From: Nocardia acidivorans NBRC 108247
Lineage (GTDB): Bacteria; Actinomycetota; Actinomycetes; Mycobacteriales; Mycobacteriaceae
NCBI RefSeq assembly: GCF_001625085.1
Contig: NZ_BDAW01000022.1
Coordinates: forward strand, 82,217 to 146,216
DNA length: 64,000 nt
Direction of reading: 5' to 3'
Part shown: positions 9,520 to 18,559 of the stretch, in pieces
Numbering within the stretch: position 1 is the first letter of the stretch
Layout of the letters: each line of letters opens with the position of its first letter
Translations under genes and position numbers: made by a program
The notes under the pieces: model-generated
What the model saw: only the letters and a program-made list of their open reading frames with translations
What the model was told of the DNA's origin: nothing
The model's database searches: none

Positions 9520-10632
9520 TCAGCGAGCGTCGGTCTCCTGGGCCTTGGCCAGCCATTTCAGCCACGAATCCAGCTCGGCGAAGGCGTGGGCGCGGGGCTG
9601 CTCCGAGGACAGGAAGACGTCGTGCCGCGCGCCCTCGATCGGCACGATATTGGTGCGGTCGCCGAGGCATCCGGACCAGCGCTGGATCTGCTTCACATCC
9701 AGCACCACATCCGACACGTCCGCGGCCGGGCCGTACTTGGACATGAACCGCGTCACCTTGGAGCGCAGCACCAGCGCGGGCACGCCGATATCCAGTCCGC
9801 GATGCACGCGCGCGTGTCCCCGCCGGATCGCCCGCAACCATCCCGCGTGAACGGCGAAGCCGCTCAACGGCTTCCAATCCAGGTTGTAATCCCATTCACC
9901 GGACACGCTGTGATGCAGGCTGTCCCCGTACGTCGATACCTTGCCCAGCGGCAGCGCCGCCATGGCGCGCATCCGCCCGATCCCCTGCAACAGCGCGGTG
10001 CTCACCGGATTCCGGTAGAACGACGGCCCCTGCAGATCGAACCACGGGCTGTTCAACACCAGCCCCGAAATCCCTTGTGCGCGTGACCCGCCCGCCGCGT
10101 TGAGCCGGTTCAGCCACAGCGAGGTGACCAGCCCGCCGGTCGAATGCCCCATGACGATCACCGGCAACCCGGTCTCCTCGCGCATGATCTCCAGCGACCG
10201 GTTCAGCTCCACGTCGTACAGCGCGAGATCGCTCACATAGTGCGGCGTCTGCCCGTCCCGCGTCGACCGCCCGCACTTGCGCAGATCCAGGGCGTAGAAC
10301 GCGATCCCCTGCCCCGCCAGATGCTGGGCGAGATGCTCCTGGAAGAAGTAGTCGGTGAACCCGTGCACATACAGCACGGCACCGGTCGCGACCGGCCGCT
10401 GCGCGGGCGTGTACCGGATCAGGGTGGCGAAGGCGTCGCCCTCACCGTCGGGGTCCGGTCCCAGCGGCAGTACCAGCTGCTGATACTCGGATCCCAGCAC
10501 GTCGGGCTGCCAAACACCCGCGGCCTGGGTCGATGCGGACGTGGTTGCGGTGGATGACGTATCGGTGGATGACGTATCGGAGGTCACCTGGTCAATGTAA
10601 ACGGCCGAGATGAAGAGTGAGCTTCGAGGCAT
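9520..10632 (-). CDS. alpha/beta-hydrolase (monoacylglycerol-lipase-like)
   Basis: A 370-residue serine hydrolase. After a Ser/Thr-rich start come VLYVHGFTDYF (first core strand, oxyanion region), LDLRKCGRSTRDGQTPHYV (typical of the lysophospholipase/monoacylglycerol lipase group), the nucleophile elbow VMGHSTGGLV with catalytic Ser, and near the C-terminus EGARHDVF with the catalytic His. The N-terminal 40 residues contain a 15-bp direct repeat encoding two near-identical TDTSST blocks and are probably not part of the fold. An alternative GTG start at 10587 would shorten them. The gene is divergent from mqo across 127 bp. It probably acts on lipid esters in the cytosol; no signal peptide is evident. 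Confidence 0.85.
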   Translation of the reverse strand: MPRSSLFISAVYIDQVTSDTSSTDTSSTATTSASTQAAGVWQPDVLGSEYQQLVLPLGPDPDGEGDAFATLIRYTPAQRPVATGAVLYVHGFTDYFFQEHLAQHLAGQGIAFYALDLRKCGRSTRDGQTPHYVSDLALYDVELNRSLEIMREETGLPVIVMGHSTGGLVTSLWLNRLNAAGGSRAQGISGLVLNSPWFDLQGPSFYRNPVSTALLQGIGRMRAMAALPLGKVSTYGDSLHHSVSGEWDYNLDWKPLSGFAVHAGWLRAIRRGHARVHRGLDIGVPALVLRSKVTRFMSKYGPAADVSDVVLDVKQIQRWSGCLGDRTNIVPIEGARHDVFLSSEQPRAHAFAELDSWLKWLAKAQETDAR

Positions 10633-10759
10633 CTCTCACATTCGGCATTTTCGTTGCCTGATTTCGGCGTGTCCAGGGGCACAATCGAACGTAGGTGAAC
10701 GACGGGTAACCTAACTCCCGCTGGGTTGCCCTACACAGACAAGGAAGTCGATCAACGCC

Positions 10760-12286
10760 GTGTCGAACAATGCTGCCACGATTGAAAAGACCGATGTAGT
10801 CCTCATCGGCGCAGGCATCATGAGTGCCACCCTCGGCGCACTGCTTCGACAGGTGCAGCCGGACTGGTCGATCTCCGTCTTCGAGCGTCTCGACGCCGCG
10901 GCCGCTGAGTCCAGTGATCCCTGGAACAACGCGGGCACCGGCCACTCGGCCCTCTGCGAGCTGAACTACACGCCGCGGGCCGCCGACGGCTCGGTCGAGA
11001 TCGCCAAGGCGATCGATATCAACGAGCGCTTCCAGGTCTCGCGCCAGTTCTGGTCGTATTCGGTCGAGAACAATGTGCTGGCCAACCCGTCGAACTTCAT
11101 CAACCCCATCCCGCACGTGAGCTTCACGCATGGCGCGGACGGCGTGGAATACCTGCGCAAGCGTCATGAGGCGCTGTCGCGGCATCCGCTGTTCGAGGGG
11201 ATGGAGTACATCGCAGACAAGGACGAGTTCTCCCGGCGACTACCGCTGATGGCCAAGGGCCGTGACTTCTCCGATCCGGTCGCGCTGAACTGGACCGACT
11301 ACGGCACCGATATCGACTTCGGCGAGCTCACCAAGGAACTGCTGGCGTACCTGGGTCGCTCCGGCGGCGATATCGCCTTCGGGCACGAGGTGAAGAACCT
11401 CACCAAGCAGTCCGACGGCTCCTGGCTGGTGAAGGTCCGCAATTTGCGCACCGGCAAGTCCCGCGTCATCAACGCCAAGTTCGTGTTCGTCGGCGCGGGC
11501 GGCGGCGCGCTGCCGCTGCTGCAGAAGTCGGGCATCAAGGAGATCGCCGGTTTCGGTGGTTTCCCGGTGTCGGGTCTGTTCCTGCGCTGCAAGAACCCGG
11601 AGCTGATCGCCCGGCACGAGGCCAAGGTCTACGGCCAGGCTTCGGTCGGCGCGCCGCCGATGTCGGTGCCGCACTTGGACACTCGCGTCATCAATGGTGA
11701 GCGCGGCCTGCTGTTCGGCCCGTACGCCGGGTGGACGCCCAAGTTCCTCAAGGACGGCAAGAACACCGACCTGTTCAAGTCGGTCAGGCCGAACAACCTG
11801 TTCTCCATGCTCGGCGTCGGTGTCACCGAGATGAGCCTGGTGCAGTATCTGGTCTCCGAACTGCTCAAGTCGCAGAGCGGTCGCGTCGAGGTGATGGAGG
11901 AGTTCCTCCCGCGCGCCGAGGGCAAGGACTGGGATCTGATCATCGCCGGTCAGCGCGTGCAGGTGATTCGCCGCAAGGGTGCGGGCGGTGTGCTCGAGCT
12001 CGGTACCGCGGTCGTCGCGGCCGAGGACGGCACCATCGCCGGTCTGCTCGGCGCGTCGCCGGGCGCATCGACCTGTGTGAGCGCCATGCTCGATGTGATG
12101 AAGCGCTGCTTCCCGAGCGAATTCGCTTCGTGGGAGCCGAAACTCAAGGAGATGGTGCCCTCGCTGGGTGTCAAGCTCTCGGAGAACAAGGCGCTGTTCA
12201 ACGAGGTCTGGGACTGGTCGCAGAAGGCCCTGCACCTGGATGCCGCCAACACGCCCGAGCATTCCGGGGTCGCATCTCACGCCTAG
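10760..12286 (+). CDS. mqo: malate:quinone oxidoreductase
   Basis: A 508-residue peripheral membrane flavoenzyme oxidising malate to oxaloacetate and passing electrons to the quinone pool. It replaces or supplements malate dehydrogenase in the TCA cycle. The N-terminus has the FAD motif [18 protein letters not shown], then the Mqo signature [45 protein letters not shown] and [15 protein letters not shown] are also typical. Length matches the family. The GTG start at 10760 is the only start at the family's N-terminus, although the nearest AAGGA is 14 bases away, which is unusually far. An acetyltransferase gene follows after 18 bp, probably co-transcribed, with a terminator after it. Confidence 0.96.
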   Translation: MSNNAATIEKTDVVLIGAGIMSATLGALLRQVQPDWSISVFERLDAAAAESSDPWNNAGTGHSALCELNYTPRAADGSVEIAKAIDINERFQVSRQFWSYSVENNVLANPSNFINPIPHVSFTHGADGVEYLRKRHEALSRHPLFEGMEYIADKDEFSRRLPLMAKGRDFSDPVALNWTDYGTDIDFGELTKELLAYLGRSGGDIAFGHEVKNLTKQSDGSWLVKVRNLRTGKSRVINAKFVFVGAGGGALPLLQKSGIKEIAGFGGFPVSGLFLRCKNPELIARHEAKVYGQASVGAPPMSVPHLDTRVINGERGLLFGPYAGWTPKFLKDGKNTDLFKSVRPNNLFSMLGVGVTEMSLVQYLVSELLKSQSGRVEVMEEFLPRAEGKDWDLIIAGQRVQVIRRKGAGGVLELGTAVVAAEDGTIAGLLGASPGASTCVSAMLDVMKRCFPSEFASWEPKLKEMVPSLGVKLSENKALFNEVWDWSQKALHLDAANTPEHSGVASHA

Positions 12287-12304
12287 GTGTGATAGCAACA
12301 ATCG

Positions 12305-12757
12305 ATGATGTCAACGGTTGCTCTCAAAAGGTCGTGGGCCCAGGATCTGGATACCGCGACGCTGTACAAGCTGTTGAAACTTCGCGTAGAAGTCTTCGTC
12401 GTCGAGCAGAAGTGCGCCTACCCGGAACTGGACGGTCTCGACCTCGGCGTCGAGACCCGGCACTTCTGGCTCGATGACGAGGGTGAGGTCATCTGCACCC
12501 TGCGTCTGCTCGAAGAGCATGATGATGGCGTGAAGTCCTTCCGCATCGGCCGCCTCTGCACCACCCCGGCGGCCCGCGGACACGGCTACACCACCCGCGT
12601 CCTGCAAGCAGCCCTGGCCGAGGCGGGCTCCGGCGCCACCGTCCGCCTCAACGCCCAGACCTACCTGGTCGACATGTACACCAAGCACGGCTTCAAAATC
12701 GACGGCGAAGAGTACATCGAAGACGGCATCCCGCACATCCCGATGCGCCGAGGCTGA
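12305..12757 (+). CDS. GNAT family N-acetyltransferase, ElaA-like
   Basis: A 150-residue GNAT protein of the ElaA subgroup: LYKLLKLRVEVFVVEQKCAYPELDGLD is the family's N-terminal signature, and IGRLCTTPAARGHGYTTRVL is motif A binding the acetyl-CoA pyrophosphate (R/Q-x-x-G-x-G/A form, here RGHGYT). AQTYLVDMYTKHGFK forms the last conserved strand and helix. It lies 18 bp after mqo and is followed 11 bp later by a strong terminator, so the two genes form one unit. The substrate of ElaA-like enzymes is not known. Confidence 0.88.
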   Translation: MMSTVALKRSWAQDLDTATLYKLLKLRVEVFVVEQKCAYPELDGLDLGVETRHFWLDDEGEVICTLRLLEEHDDGVKSFRIGRLCTTPAARGHGYTTRVLQAALAEAGSGATVRLNAQTYLVDMYTKHGFKIDGEEYIEDGIPHIPMRRG

Positions 12758-12768
12758 CCGGAAGCACA

Positions 12769-12804
12769 AGTCCCGCAACCACTCCCGGTTGCGGGACTTT
12801 TTCG
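12769..12804 (+). terminator. rho-independent terminator after mqo-GNAT operon
   Basis: A perfect 12-bp stem AGTCCCGCAACC / GGTTGCGGGACT (12769-12780 and 12787-12798) with a six-base loop is followed by TTTTTC. This is the clearest intrinsic terminator in the window. Confidence 0.92.
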
Positions 12805-12853
12805 TGCCGAGTCGACCGCCCTGGACATCCGGCTATCTGGACGCGATGAGACC

Positions 12854-12943
12854 CCGTCAGTCCGGCATGTTTTCGGCCGGGATCCACCAGCGGCACTTCA
12901 GCGGGTTTCGTGGATCCCGGCCAAAGGCGCGCGGGGATGACGG
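12854..12943. repeat. intergenic palindromic repeat family 1
   Basis: CCGTCAGTCCGGCATGTTTTCGGCCGGGATCCAC and GTGGATCCCGGCC...GGGGATGACGG form inverted arms around a centre containing GGCACTTCAGCGGG. It lies in the gap after the mqo terminator. Confidence 0.8.
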
Positions 12944-12962
12944 GGTACGCGAGGGTCTATTC

Positions 12963-13026
12963 GACGTGCATGCGCTGACGCAGGCCCCCTCTCGACGTTT
13001 GCCGCCGCCATTACTTGCACGTGCAC
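12963..13026. repeat. intergenic hairpin repeat family 2
   Basis: GACGTGCATGCGCTGACGCAGG, then CTCGACGTTTGCC, then TTGCACGTGCACG match the element at 32215 and, in reverse, the one at 46878. The end arms are inverted but imperfect here, while the central CTCGACRTTTGCC is conserved. It lies 127 bp before the chelatase start. Confidence 0.65.
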
Positions 13027-13152
13027 GCCGGGGCGTCGCGGAGCTGTGGCGGTGGGGTGGGTCGTCGGCGGGCTCGGATTCTGGGCGGTGCTGTTCGGGG
13101 TGAGGGCGGGGTCACGGTGGGTGGGGATGCTCGCCCGCATAGAGTTGGGGGC

Positions 13153-15312
13153 GTGTCCGTCTCCTCTGTGGCTTACTCCGAATCCAAGCGTGCGGCCTCC
13201 GATGTCGAGGCCGGGTTTCCGTTCTCGGCGGTGGTGGGGCAGGAGCGGTTGCAGCTGGCGTTGATTCTCTGTGCCGTGCATCCCGGAATCGGCGGGGTGC
13301 TGGTGCGAGGCGAGAAGGGGACGGCCAAGTCGACCGTGGTTCGGGCGCTGGCGCAATTGCTGCCCCCGGTGGTGGACGAGAGTGGGGCAAGGCCCGCTCG
13401 GCTGGTAGAGCTGCCCGTGGGGGCCACCGAGGACCGGGTGGTGGGGTCGCTCGACCTGGAGCGGGTGCTGCGCGATGGGGAGCAGGCGTTCAAGCCCGGT
13501 TTGCTCGCGGCCGCCCACCACGGCGTGCTGTATGTCGACGAAGTGAATCTGCTGCACGACCATCTGGTCGATGTGCTGCTCGATGCCGCCGCCATGGGAC
13601 GCGTGCATATCGAGCGCGATGGCGTATCGCATTCGCACCCGGCGCGATTCGTGCTCGTGGGGACCATGAACCCGGAGGAGGGCGAGCTCCGCCCCCAGCT
13701 GCTGGACCGATTCGGCCTCACCGTGGATGTCGTCGCCTCGCGCGAGGTGGACGTCCGGATGGCCGTGGTGCGCCGCCGCCTCGACTTCGAAGCCGATCCC
13801 GCCGGATTCGCCGCCGACTACGCCCCGGCCGATCGTGAAGTGGCGGAACGCATTCTGACCGCGCGCGACCGCATCGCCGATGTCACGCTCGACAATGTGG
13901 AGCTGCGCCGCATCGCCGCGCTCTGCGCCACCTTCGATGTGGACGGTATGCGCGCCGACCTGGTCGTCGCCCGCACCGCGACCGCGCACGCCGCCTGGCG
14001 CGGCGGCGAGACCGTCACCGAAGCCGATGTGCGCATTGCCGCGGAACTCGCACTGCCGCACCGGCGTAGGCGCGATCCCTTCGATGAACCGGGCATCAGC
14101 CAGGAGCAGCTCGACGATGCCATGGCGCAGGCGGCCGAGGAAGCGGCTCGCGCCGGTGACGACCTGGGAAAAGGTGAAGCGGCTCCGCAGGATGATGCGG
14201 AGTCGCAGGAATCGAATCCGGACGACGATCCCGACGGTCCCGGTGGTGGCGCGGATACGCTTGCGGGCGAATCGGATTCGTCGCGGGGTGCCGATCGGCA
14301 GCACTCAGCGCAGCTGGACGGCGGTGCCCCGGATACCACCGATGACGGCCCATTGGTCGGTCCGCACGACGGCCCTGCGGACAATCGGGATTCGTCCACC
14401 CTCGACAGCTCGGCCGGTTCGGACTCGCCGCAGCGTCCAGGCGACCGCGACGGCGACCCGGAGGGCAAGGGCGACAAGCCATCCAAGCGTGAGGGTCGTT
14501 CCGCCGCACCCACCCGATCCATCGCCAAGCCTCCACGCTGGGAGGTCCCCGGCGTAGGGGAGGGTGCTCCCGGCCGTCGCTCGCGCGCCCGGACCCGTCA
14601 GGGCCGTGTAGTGCGCGCGACGCCCGAGACCGGTACCGGTCTGCACCTGCTCGGCACCATCTTCGCCGCCGCCCCGCACCAGCGGGCCCGCGGTCGCCTG
14701 TCCGGGCCGCTCGAATTCGCCCCCGGCGATCTGCGTGGCGCGTATCGCGAAGGGCGAGAAGGCAATCTGGTCGTGTTCGTGGTCGACGCCTCCGGTTCCA
14801 TGGCCTCCCGCGACCGCCTCTCCGCTGTGACCGGGGCAGTGGTGGCCCTGCTCCGCGACGCCTATCAGCGTCGCGACAAGGTGGCCGTCATCACCGTTCG
14901 AGGTCAGGATGCCGAACTGGTTCTGCCCCCGACCTCCTCGGTCGATATCGCCGTCCGCCGCCTCGCCGATATGCGCACCGGTGGCAAAACCCCACTCGCC
15001 CAAGGGCTTCTGAAGGCCCGCGAGGTCATCCACCGCGAGCACATTCGCGATCCGCACCGCCGCCCCATGCTCGTCATGCTCACCGACGGCCGTGCCACCG
15101 GCGGTCCGGATCCGGTCCCGCGCGCCCGCGCCGCGGCTCGCCTGCTGGCCAATGAATCGGTCACCGCGATGGTCGTCGACTGCGAACGCGGCATGATCCG
15201 CCTCGGACTTGCCCGCGACCTGTCCCGAGAACTCCGCGGCGGCTACCTCCAACTGGCGGAGCTGACCGGCGATTCCGTGGCCGGAGTGGTCCGAGCCACC
15301 CGCGCCGCCTGA
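13153..15312 (+). CDS. magnesium/cobalt chelatase-like protein (fused AAA+ and VWA domains)
   Basis: A 719-residue fusion of a BchI/ChlI-type AAA+ ATPase and a ChlD-type VWA subunit. The AAA+ part (about 15-320) has Walker [10 protein letters not shown], Walker [11 protein letters not shown] and sensor segment [21 protein letters not shown]. An acidic, Gly/Asp/Ser-rich linker spans about 325-475. The C-terminal VWA domain (about 520-715) has the MIDAS motif VDASGSM, the Thr of GGKTPL and the Asp of LTDGRA. Its place before cobO and cobB suggests service in cobalt insertion with a CobN-type subunit not present here. The start is taken at GTG 13153; sequence before it is low-complexity Gly/Arg and not protein-like. 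Confidence 0.88.
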   Translation: MSVSSVAYSESKRAASDVEAGFPFSAVVGQERLQLALILCAVHPGIGGVLVRGEKGTAKSTVVRALAQLLPPVVDESGARPARLVELPVGATEDRVVGSLDLERVLRDGEQAFKPGLLAAAHHGVLYVDEVNLLHDHLVDVLLDAAAMGRVHIERDGVSHSHPARFVLVGTMNPEEGELRPQLLDRFGLTVDVVASREVDVRMAVVRRRLDFEADPAGFAADYAPADREVAERILTARDRIADVTLDNVELRRIAALCATFDVDGMRADLVVARTATAHAAWRGGETVTEADVRIAAELALPHRRRRDPFDEPGISQEQLDDAMAQAAEEAARAGDDLGKGEAAPQDDAESQESNPDDDPDGPGGGADTLAGESDSSRGADRQHSAQLDGGAPDTTDDGPLVGPHDGPADNRDSSTLDSSAGSDSPQRPGDRDGDPEGKGDKPSKREGRSAAPTRSIAKPPRWEVPGVGEGAPGRRSRARTRQGRVVRATPETGTGLHLLGTIFAAAPHQRARGRLSGPLEFAPGDLRGAYREGREGNLVVFVVDASGSMASRDRLSAVTGAVVALLRDAYQRRDKVAVITVRGQDAELVLPPTSSVDIAVRRLADMRTGGKTPLAQGLLKAREVIHREHIRDPHRRPMLVMLTDGRATGGPDPVPRARAAARLLANESVTAMVVDCERGMIRLGLARDLSRELRGGYLQLAELTGDSVAGVVRATRAA

Positions 15313-15385
15313 TCCGTCGTTCGATCACCGGAAATCGAGCCGGCATCGACCGCGCCCGCGCCGTCGTGATGCCCCGGTGCTGCCT

Positions 15386-15527
15386 CGGGCGACGCGGGAA
15401 CTCATGGGGGCGATCGATCGTAGGAATGAGCGTGGATCGGCGGGAGAAGAAGAGACGGCTGTTCGATCGGAGCGATGCCGTGGAGGTGGGAGCCGATCTT
15501 GGTACCGAGATCGTTACGGCGGCCGCT
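15386..15527. repeat. 142-bp direct repeat, left copy
   Basis: It matches 17519-17660 with only two substitutions (G/A at the third codon of the small ORF, T/C in a Gly-Leu context). The two copies bracket 1991 bp holding the SMI1/KNR4-LRR gene. Flanks outside the copies are unrelated to each other. Confidence 0.95.
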
Positions 15528-15572
15528 CGGGCGTTTGACGACACTGACGGAGCGCGTCAGCGGTCGAAGTAG
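15426..15572 (+). pseudogene. 5' copy of duplicated small gene with replaced C-terminus
   Basis: An ATG-started reading frame of 48 codons. Its first 34 residues (MSVDRREKKRRLFDRSD... to ...TEIVTAAA) equal those of the small gene at 17559 apart from one Val/Met change. After the repeat boundary the sequence continues as RAFDDTDGARQRSK and stops, unlike the Gly-rich amphipathic C-terminus of the downstream copy. It is read as the truncated or exchanged copy left at the upstream edge of the insert. It could instead be a real variant form if the small gene family has exchangeable C-termini. No function recognised. Confidence 0.6.
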
Positions 15573-15715
15573 CCGTCAGCGATTACGGCAAGTCAACTGT
15601 AGCGGGGACTGGCAACGGCCCATCACCCCTCGGTTCCGCTGGCGCTTCCCATCCTTGGGGACGGGGATTGCGGCTCGCGCAGCTAATCTCTGCGCACAAA
15701 GGTTGCGATGACGGG

Positions 15716-17413
15716 ATGTGTTCGTTGACCGAACTGACCGAGCTCGTAGAGCAGCTCGCGCGGGAGTTCGCCCAGACCGGCGCGACCGCGGGCACGTTGT
15801 CTCTCCACCAGAGTCGTTTCGGAAACGGGCTTAGCCAATCCTCGCTGGTCGGTGCGATGGCACCGATGCAGCCGACGAGGACAGGCGACTTGTTGCGCAC
15901 AGTCCGCGCGGAGCTGGGTGCCGGGATAACCGATGTGCTGCAGATGCGGCTTCGGCTCGCAGGCGATTCCTACGAGTTCCAATATCGCTGTACCTCGGAA
16001 ACCGACGCCGACCACAGCTGGGACTTCGCCACACAGCTGATACTGGACCCCGACTACCGCTATCCGGGGCACGCACGGCCGACGACCGAGGTCGTAGCTG
16101 GCGCACCCGACGACCGGCCCACCGACGCGGACACCCTCGCCGCGTTCGGCGCGATGGTTCGCGAGTATGTCGATCTGTACTCCGAGATCAATGGGAGCGC
16201 GCCGGAGTTCGGGGCCGGCTACACCGAACAAGCTATTGCCGCCGCTGAAGCACGTATCGGACTGAGACTGCCCGAAGACCTTCGAGCGTTGTATCGACTC
16301 GTGGGCTACGAAGGCGACGACCGAGGACTGCTGGGATTCACACGGCTTTACCGTCTCGACCACGTCGCCGAGGCATACCAGCACGGCGATAACGATCAGC
16401 TCCGCCTCAACTGCGGACCGGCAGGAGCAGGGGCATGGGATGACTCGCTGTTCGCCTCGTCGCGGGTGGTGGTCGAAGCGTGGCCGCACGACACTGTACG
16501 ACGTATCTCACGCAGCCCGTACTGGGTGATCATCGGCAACAGCGACCGCACCGTGTACGCGGTGGACCTCAACCCTGGCCCGTGCGGACAACACGGCCAA
16601 CTGATCGGATTCGAAACGAGCGGCTGGTATTCAGCCCGCTGCGTGGCCGACTCGGTAAGCCAACTGCTGCAGCGCAGGATCGACTCGCTCCGCGCGGAGG
16701 CGAAAGCTGAAGAATCCGAGGATCGTTCGGATTCGGGAGCGACCGCCCCTCAGTATTCCCGACATCTCAGCAGCGCTGACGGTCCTATTGCTAGTCTCGA
16801 CGACCGCTTCGCCGTGCAGGAACTCGAAATCCTCGACCGCGACTTCGTCGATGCAGACGAGCTCACGGTGTTGCCGATGCTTCGGATACTGACCGTGTGG
16901 GGTGTGCGAGCGGCCAACCTGGCGGTGCCGCACGATATCCCCCTCGAACACTTGACGATCAAGGGATCGCGCATCGACCTCGCCCCCCTGGCGGGGCATC
17001 CGACGCTGTGGGACGTGCGATTGGGCGGGGCGGAATATCCGGTGCGTATCGGTTCATTGGCGACCGTGAAATCGCTGCAGCGACTGGACATTTCCGGTGT
17101 TGACGTAGTCGACTTGGAAGTGTTGGCGGATCTCCCGAATCTTCGTGTGCTAGTGGCGAATTCAAGGCAGTGGCGTGATCTGAGCGCGCAGGATGCCATA
17201 CCACCGCGGCTTGCCGCTGCGGAACTGACCGATGAGGTCTCATTCGAAACCGAGATCGCCTGGGCCGCCGACCTGGGTGTTCAATCCGAACTGGCAGCAC
17301 TTCCCGTGATCCGCGGCACTTTGTCGAACGTGCAGCGTGTGCAGGAACCCACCGACCCGGATTCGTATGTCGAGAGCCTAATGAACAGCCTCGAGCAGCA
17401 GTTCGAATCTTGA
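15716..17413 (+). CDS. SMI1/KNR4-domain protein with C-terminal leucine-rich repeats
   Basis: A 565-residue protein of unusual architecture. Residues 1-130 form an alpha/beta region (LTELTELVEQLAREF, MRLRLAGDSYEFQYRCTSE, LDPDYRYPG) like that of several immunity proteins. Residues about 150-330 are a SMI1/KNR4 domain (AIAAAEARIGLRLPEDLRALYRLVGYEGDDRGLLGF, later SRSPYWVIIGNS). Residues about 375-510 look like leucine-rich repeats (LEILDRDFVDADELTVLPMLRIL, LPNLRVLVAN). SMI1/KNR4 proteins often protect against contact-dependent or polymorphic toxins (family knowledge), but no toxin is adjacent. Codon use seems less GC-biased than that of neighbours. It lies between two 142-bp direct repeats that split the cobalamin cluster, so it was probably acquired. 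Start ATG 15716; upstream TTG possible. Confidence 0.78.
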   Translation: MCSLTELTELVEQLAREFAQTGATAGTLSLHQSRFGNGLSQSSLVGAMAPMQPTRTGDLLRTVRAELGAGITDVLQMRLRLAGDSYEFQYRCTSETDADHSWDFATQLILDPDYRYPGHARPTTEVVAGAPDDRPTDADTLAAFGAMVREYVDLYSEINGSAPEFGAGYTEQAIAAAEARIGLRLPEDLRALYRLVGYEGDDRGLLGFTRLYRLDHVAEAYQHGDNDQLRLNCGPAGAGAWDDSLFASSRVVVEAWPHDTVRRISRSPYWVIIGNSDRTVYAVDLNPGPCGQHGQLIGFETSGWYSARCVADSVSQLLQRRIDSLRAEAKAEESEDRSDSGATAPQYSRHLSSADGPIASLDDRFAVQELEILDRDFVDADELTVLPMLRILTVWGVRAANLAVPHDIPLEHLTIKGSRIDLAPLAGHPTLWDVRLGGAEYPVRIGSLATVKSLQRLDISGVDVVDLEVLADLPNLRVLVANSRQWRDLSAQDAIPPRLAAAELTDEVSFETEIAWAADLGVQSELAALPVIRGTLSNVQRVQEPTDPDSYVESLMNSLEQQFES

Positions 17414-17518
17414 GCTCAGGAATCCTCTTGCATGACATTGGCTTGTCTTCACGTGTGTACTTCTGGATGATTGCCGCTTCCCGGCCTACCGCGGTCCCAG
17501 TCGGTGATCGTCTCGTCC

Positions 17519-17660
17519 CGGGCGACGCGGGAACTCATGGGGGCGATCGATCGTAGGAATGAGCATGGATCGGCGGGAGAAGAAGAGACGGCTGTTCGAT
17601 CGGAGCGATGCCGTGGAGGTGGGAGCCGATCTCGGTACCGAGATCGTTACGGCGGCCGCT
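17519..17660. repeat. 142-bp direct repeat, right copy
   Basis: The partner of 15386-15527, 2133 bp further on. It covers 40 bp of leader and the first 34 codons of the small gene at 17559. Near-identity (140/142) points to a recent duplication or recombination. Confidence 0.95.
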
Positions 17661-17732
17661 CCGGGTCTGATGCGCGGGTTGTTCGCGGGGATCGGGCGGC
17701 TGGTGTCGGCGATCGCGCACGCATGGACCTGA
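17559..17732 (+). CDS. small protein of unknown function, intact copy
   Basis: A 57-residue protein starting MSMDRREKKRRLFDRSD. A highly charged basic N-terminus is followed by an acidic segment (DAVEVGADLGTE) and then a Gly/Ala/Leu-rich, possibly amphipathic or membrane-touching helix (GLMRGLFAGIGRLVSAIAHAW). No ribosome-binding site is strong. It precedes cobO by 100 bp in the same direction. Its 5' part is duplicated at 15426. I do not recognise the family. It is too short for the usual length cut-offs and could be missed, but the shared coding frame with silent or conservative differences between copies supports translation. Confidence 0.6.
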   Translation: MSMDRREKKRRLFDRSDAVEVGADLGTEIVTAAAPGLMRGLFAGIGRLVSAIAHAWT

Positions 17733-17832
17733 ATCGTGCAATACCCGGGCGCGGAGGGCGCGGCCGGCGTATGGCACCGTGGTGGGCGAGTGGCCGGTGG
17801 CCGGCCAGCCGGCGGTGAGAGGAGTTCGGTCG

Positions 17833-18453
17833 ATGCCCAAGGGTGTTCCGTTGGCGGAGAGCATTCCCGATGACGGGTTGACCACGCGGCAGCGGCGCAA
17901 TCAGCCCGTGCTGGCGGTGCATACCGGGCCGGGTAAGGGAAAGTCGACCGCGGCGTTCGGGATGGCGCTGCGGGCGTGGAATCAGGGCTTCGATGTGGCG
18001 GTGTTCCAGTTCGTGAAGAGCGCCAAATGGAAAGTGGGGGAGGAGGCCGCCTTCCGCGCCCTGGGCCGGTTGCACGAGGAGACCGGCGCGGGCGGGGCGG
18101 TCGAATGGCACAAGATGGGCGAGGGCTGGTCCTGGACCCGCAAGCAGGGCTCCGATGAGGATCATGCCGCCGCGGCACTGGCCGGATGGCAGGAGATCAA
18201 ACGGCGCATCGAGGCCGAACAGCACCGATTCTACGTGCTCGACGAGTTCACCTACCCGCTCAAATGGGGCTGGGTGGATGTGGACGAGGTCGTCCGGACC
18301 CTGCGCGATCGGCCCGGCAACCAGCACGTCGTGATAACCGGACGTGATGCCCCGCAGGCACTGATGGACGCCGCCGATCTCGTCACCGAGATGACCAAGG
18401 TCAAGCACCCGATGGACGCGGGCCGTAAGGGCCAGCGCGGCATCGAATGGTGA
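17833..18453 (+). CDS. cobO: cob(I)yrinic acid a,c-diamide adenosyltransferase
   Basis: A 206-residue CobO/BtuR-type enzyme that transfers the adenosyl group of ATP to the reduced corrinoid cobalt. The P-loop GPGKGKST sits near residue 36. FQFVKSAKWKVGEE and WSWTRKQGSDEDHAAAALAGW are typical CobO segments, and FYVLDEFTYPLKWGWV carries the Walker-B-like acidic residues. ATG 17833 is preceded by GAGAGGAG with about nine bases spacing. It sits between the chelatase (13153) and cobB in the usual actinobacterial order, but an insert separates it from the chelatase, so it may now depend on its own promoter. Confidence 0.95.
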   Translation: MPKGVPLAESIPDDGLTTRQRRNQPVLAVHTGPGKGKSTAAFGMALRAWNQGFDVAVFQFVKSAKWKVGEEAAFRALGRLHEETGAGGAVEWHKMGEGWSWTRKQGSDEDHAAAALAGWQEIKRRIEAEQHRFYVLDEFTYPLKWGWVDVDEVVRTLRDRPGNQHVVITGRDAPQALMDAADLVTEMTKVKHPMDAGRKGQRGIEW

Positions 18454-18559
18454 GCTCGGGCCACTCGGCGGGATTGATGGGCCCCGGACCCCTCGGCATG
18501 CGGGGGTACGCGGTGACCGCGCCCTCGTGCCGAAACACCGCTCATGCCGGAGGCAGCCG

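Noticed and set aside
13015..13152. Upstream extension of the chelatase to 13015
   Set aside because: The added residues are Gly/Arg low complexity and overlap repeat family 2; GTG 13153 fits the family start.
18454..18559. Cobalamin riboswitch before cobB or the chelatase
   Set aside because: No convincing B12-box or riboswitch core could be seen in the cobalamin leaders at 6650-6776, 12805-13152, 17733-17832 or 18454-18559; a covariance search would be decisive.
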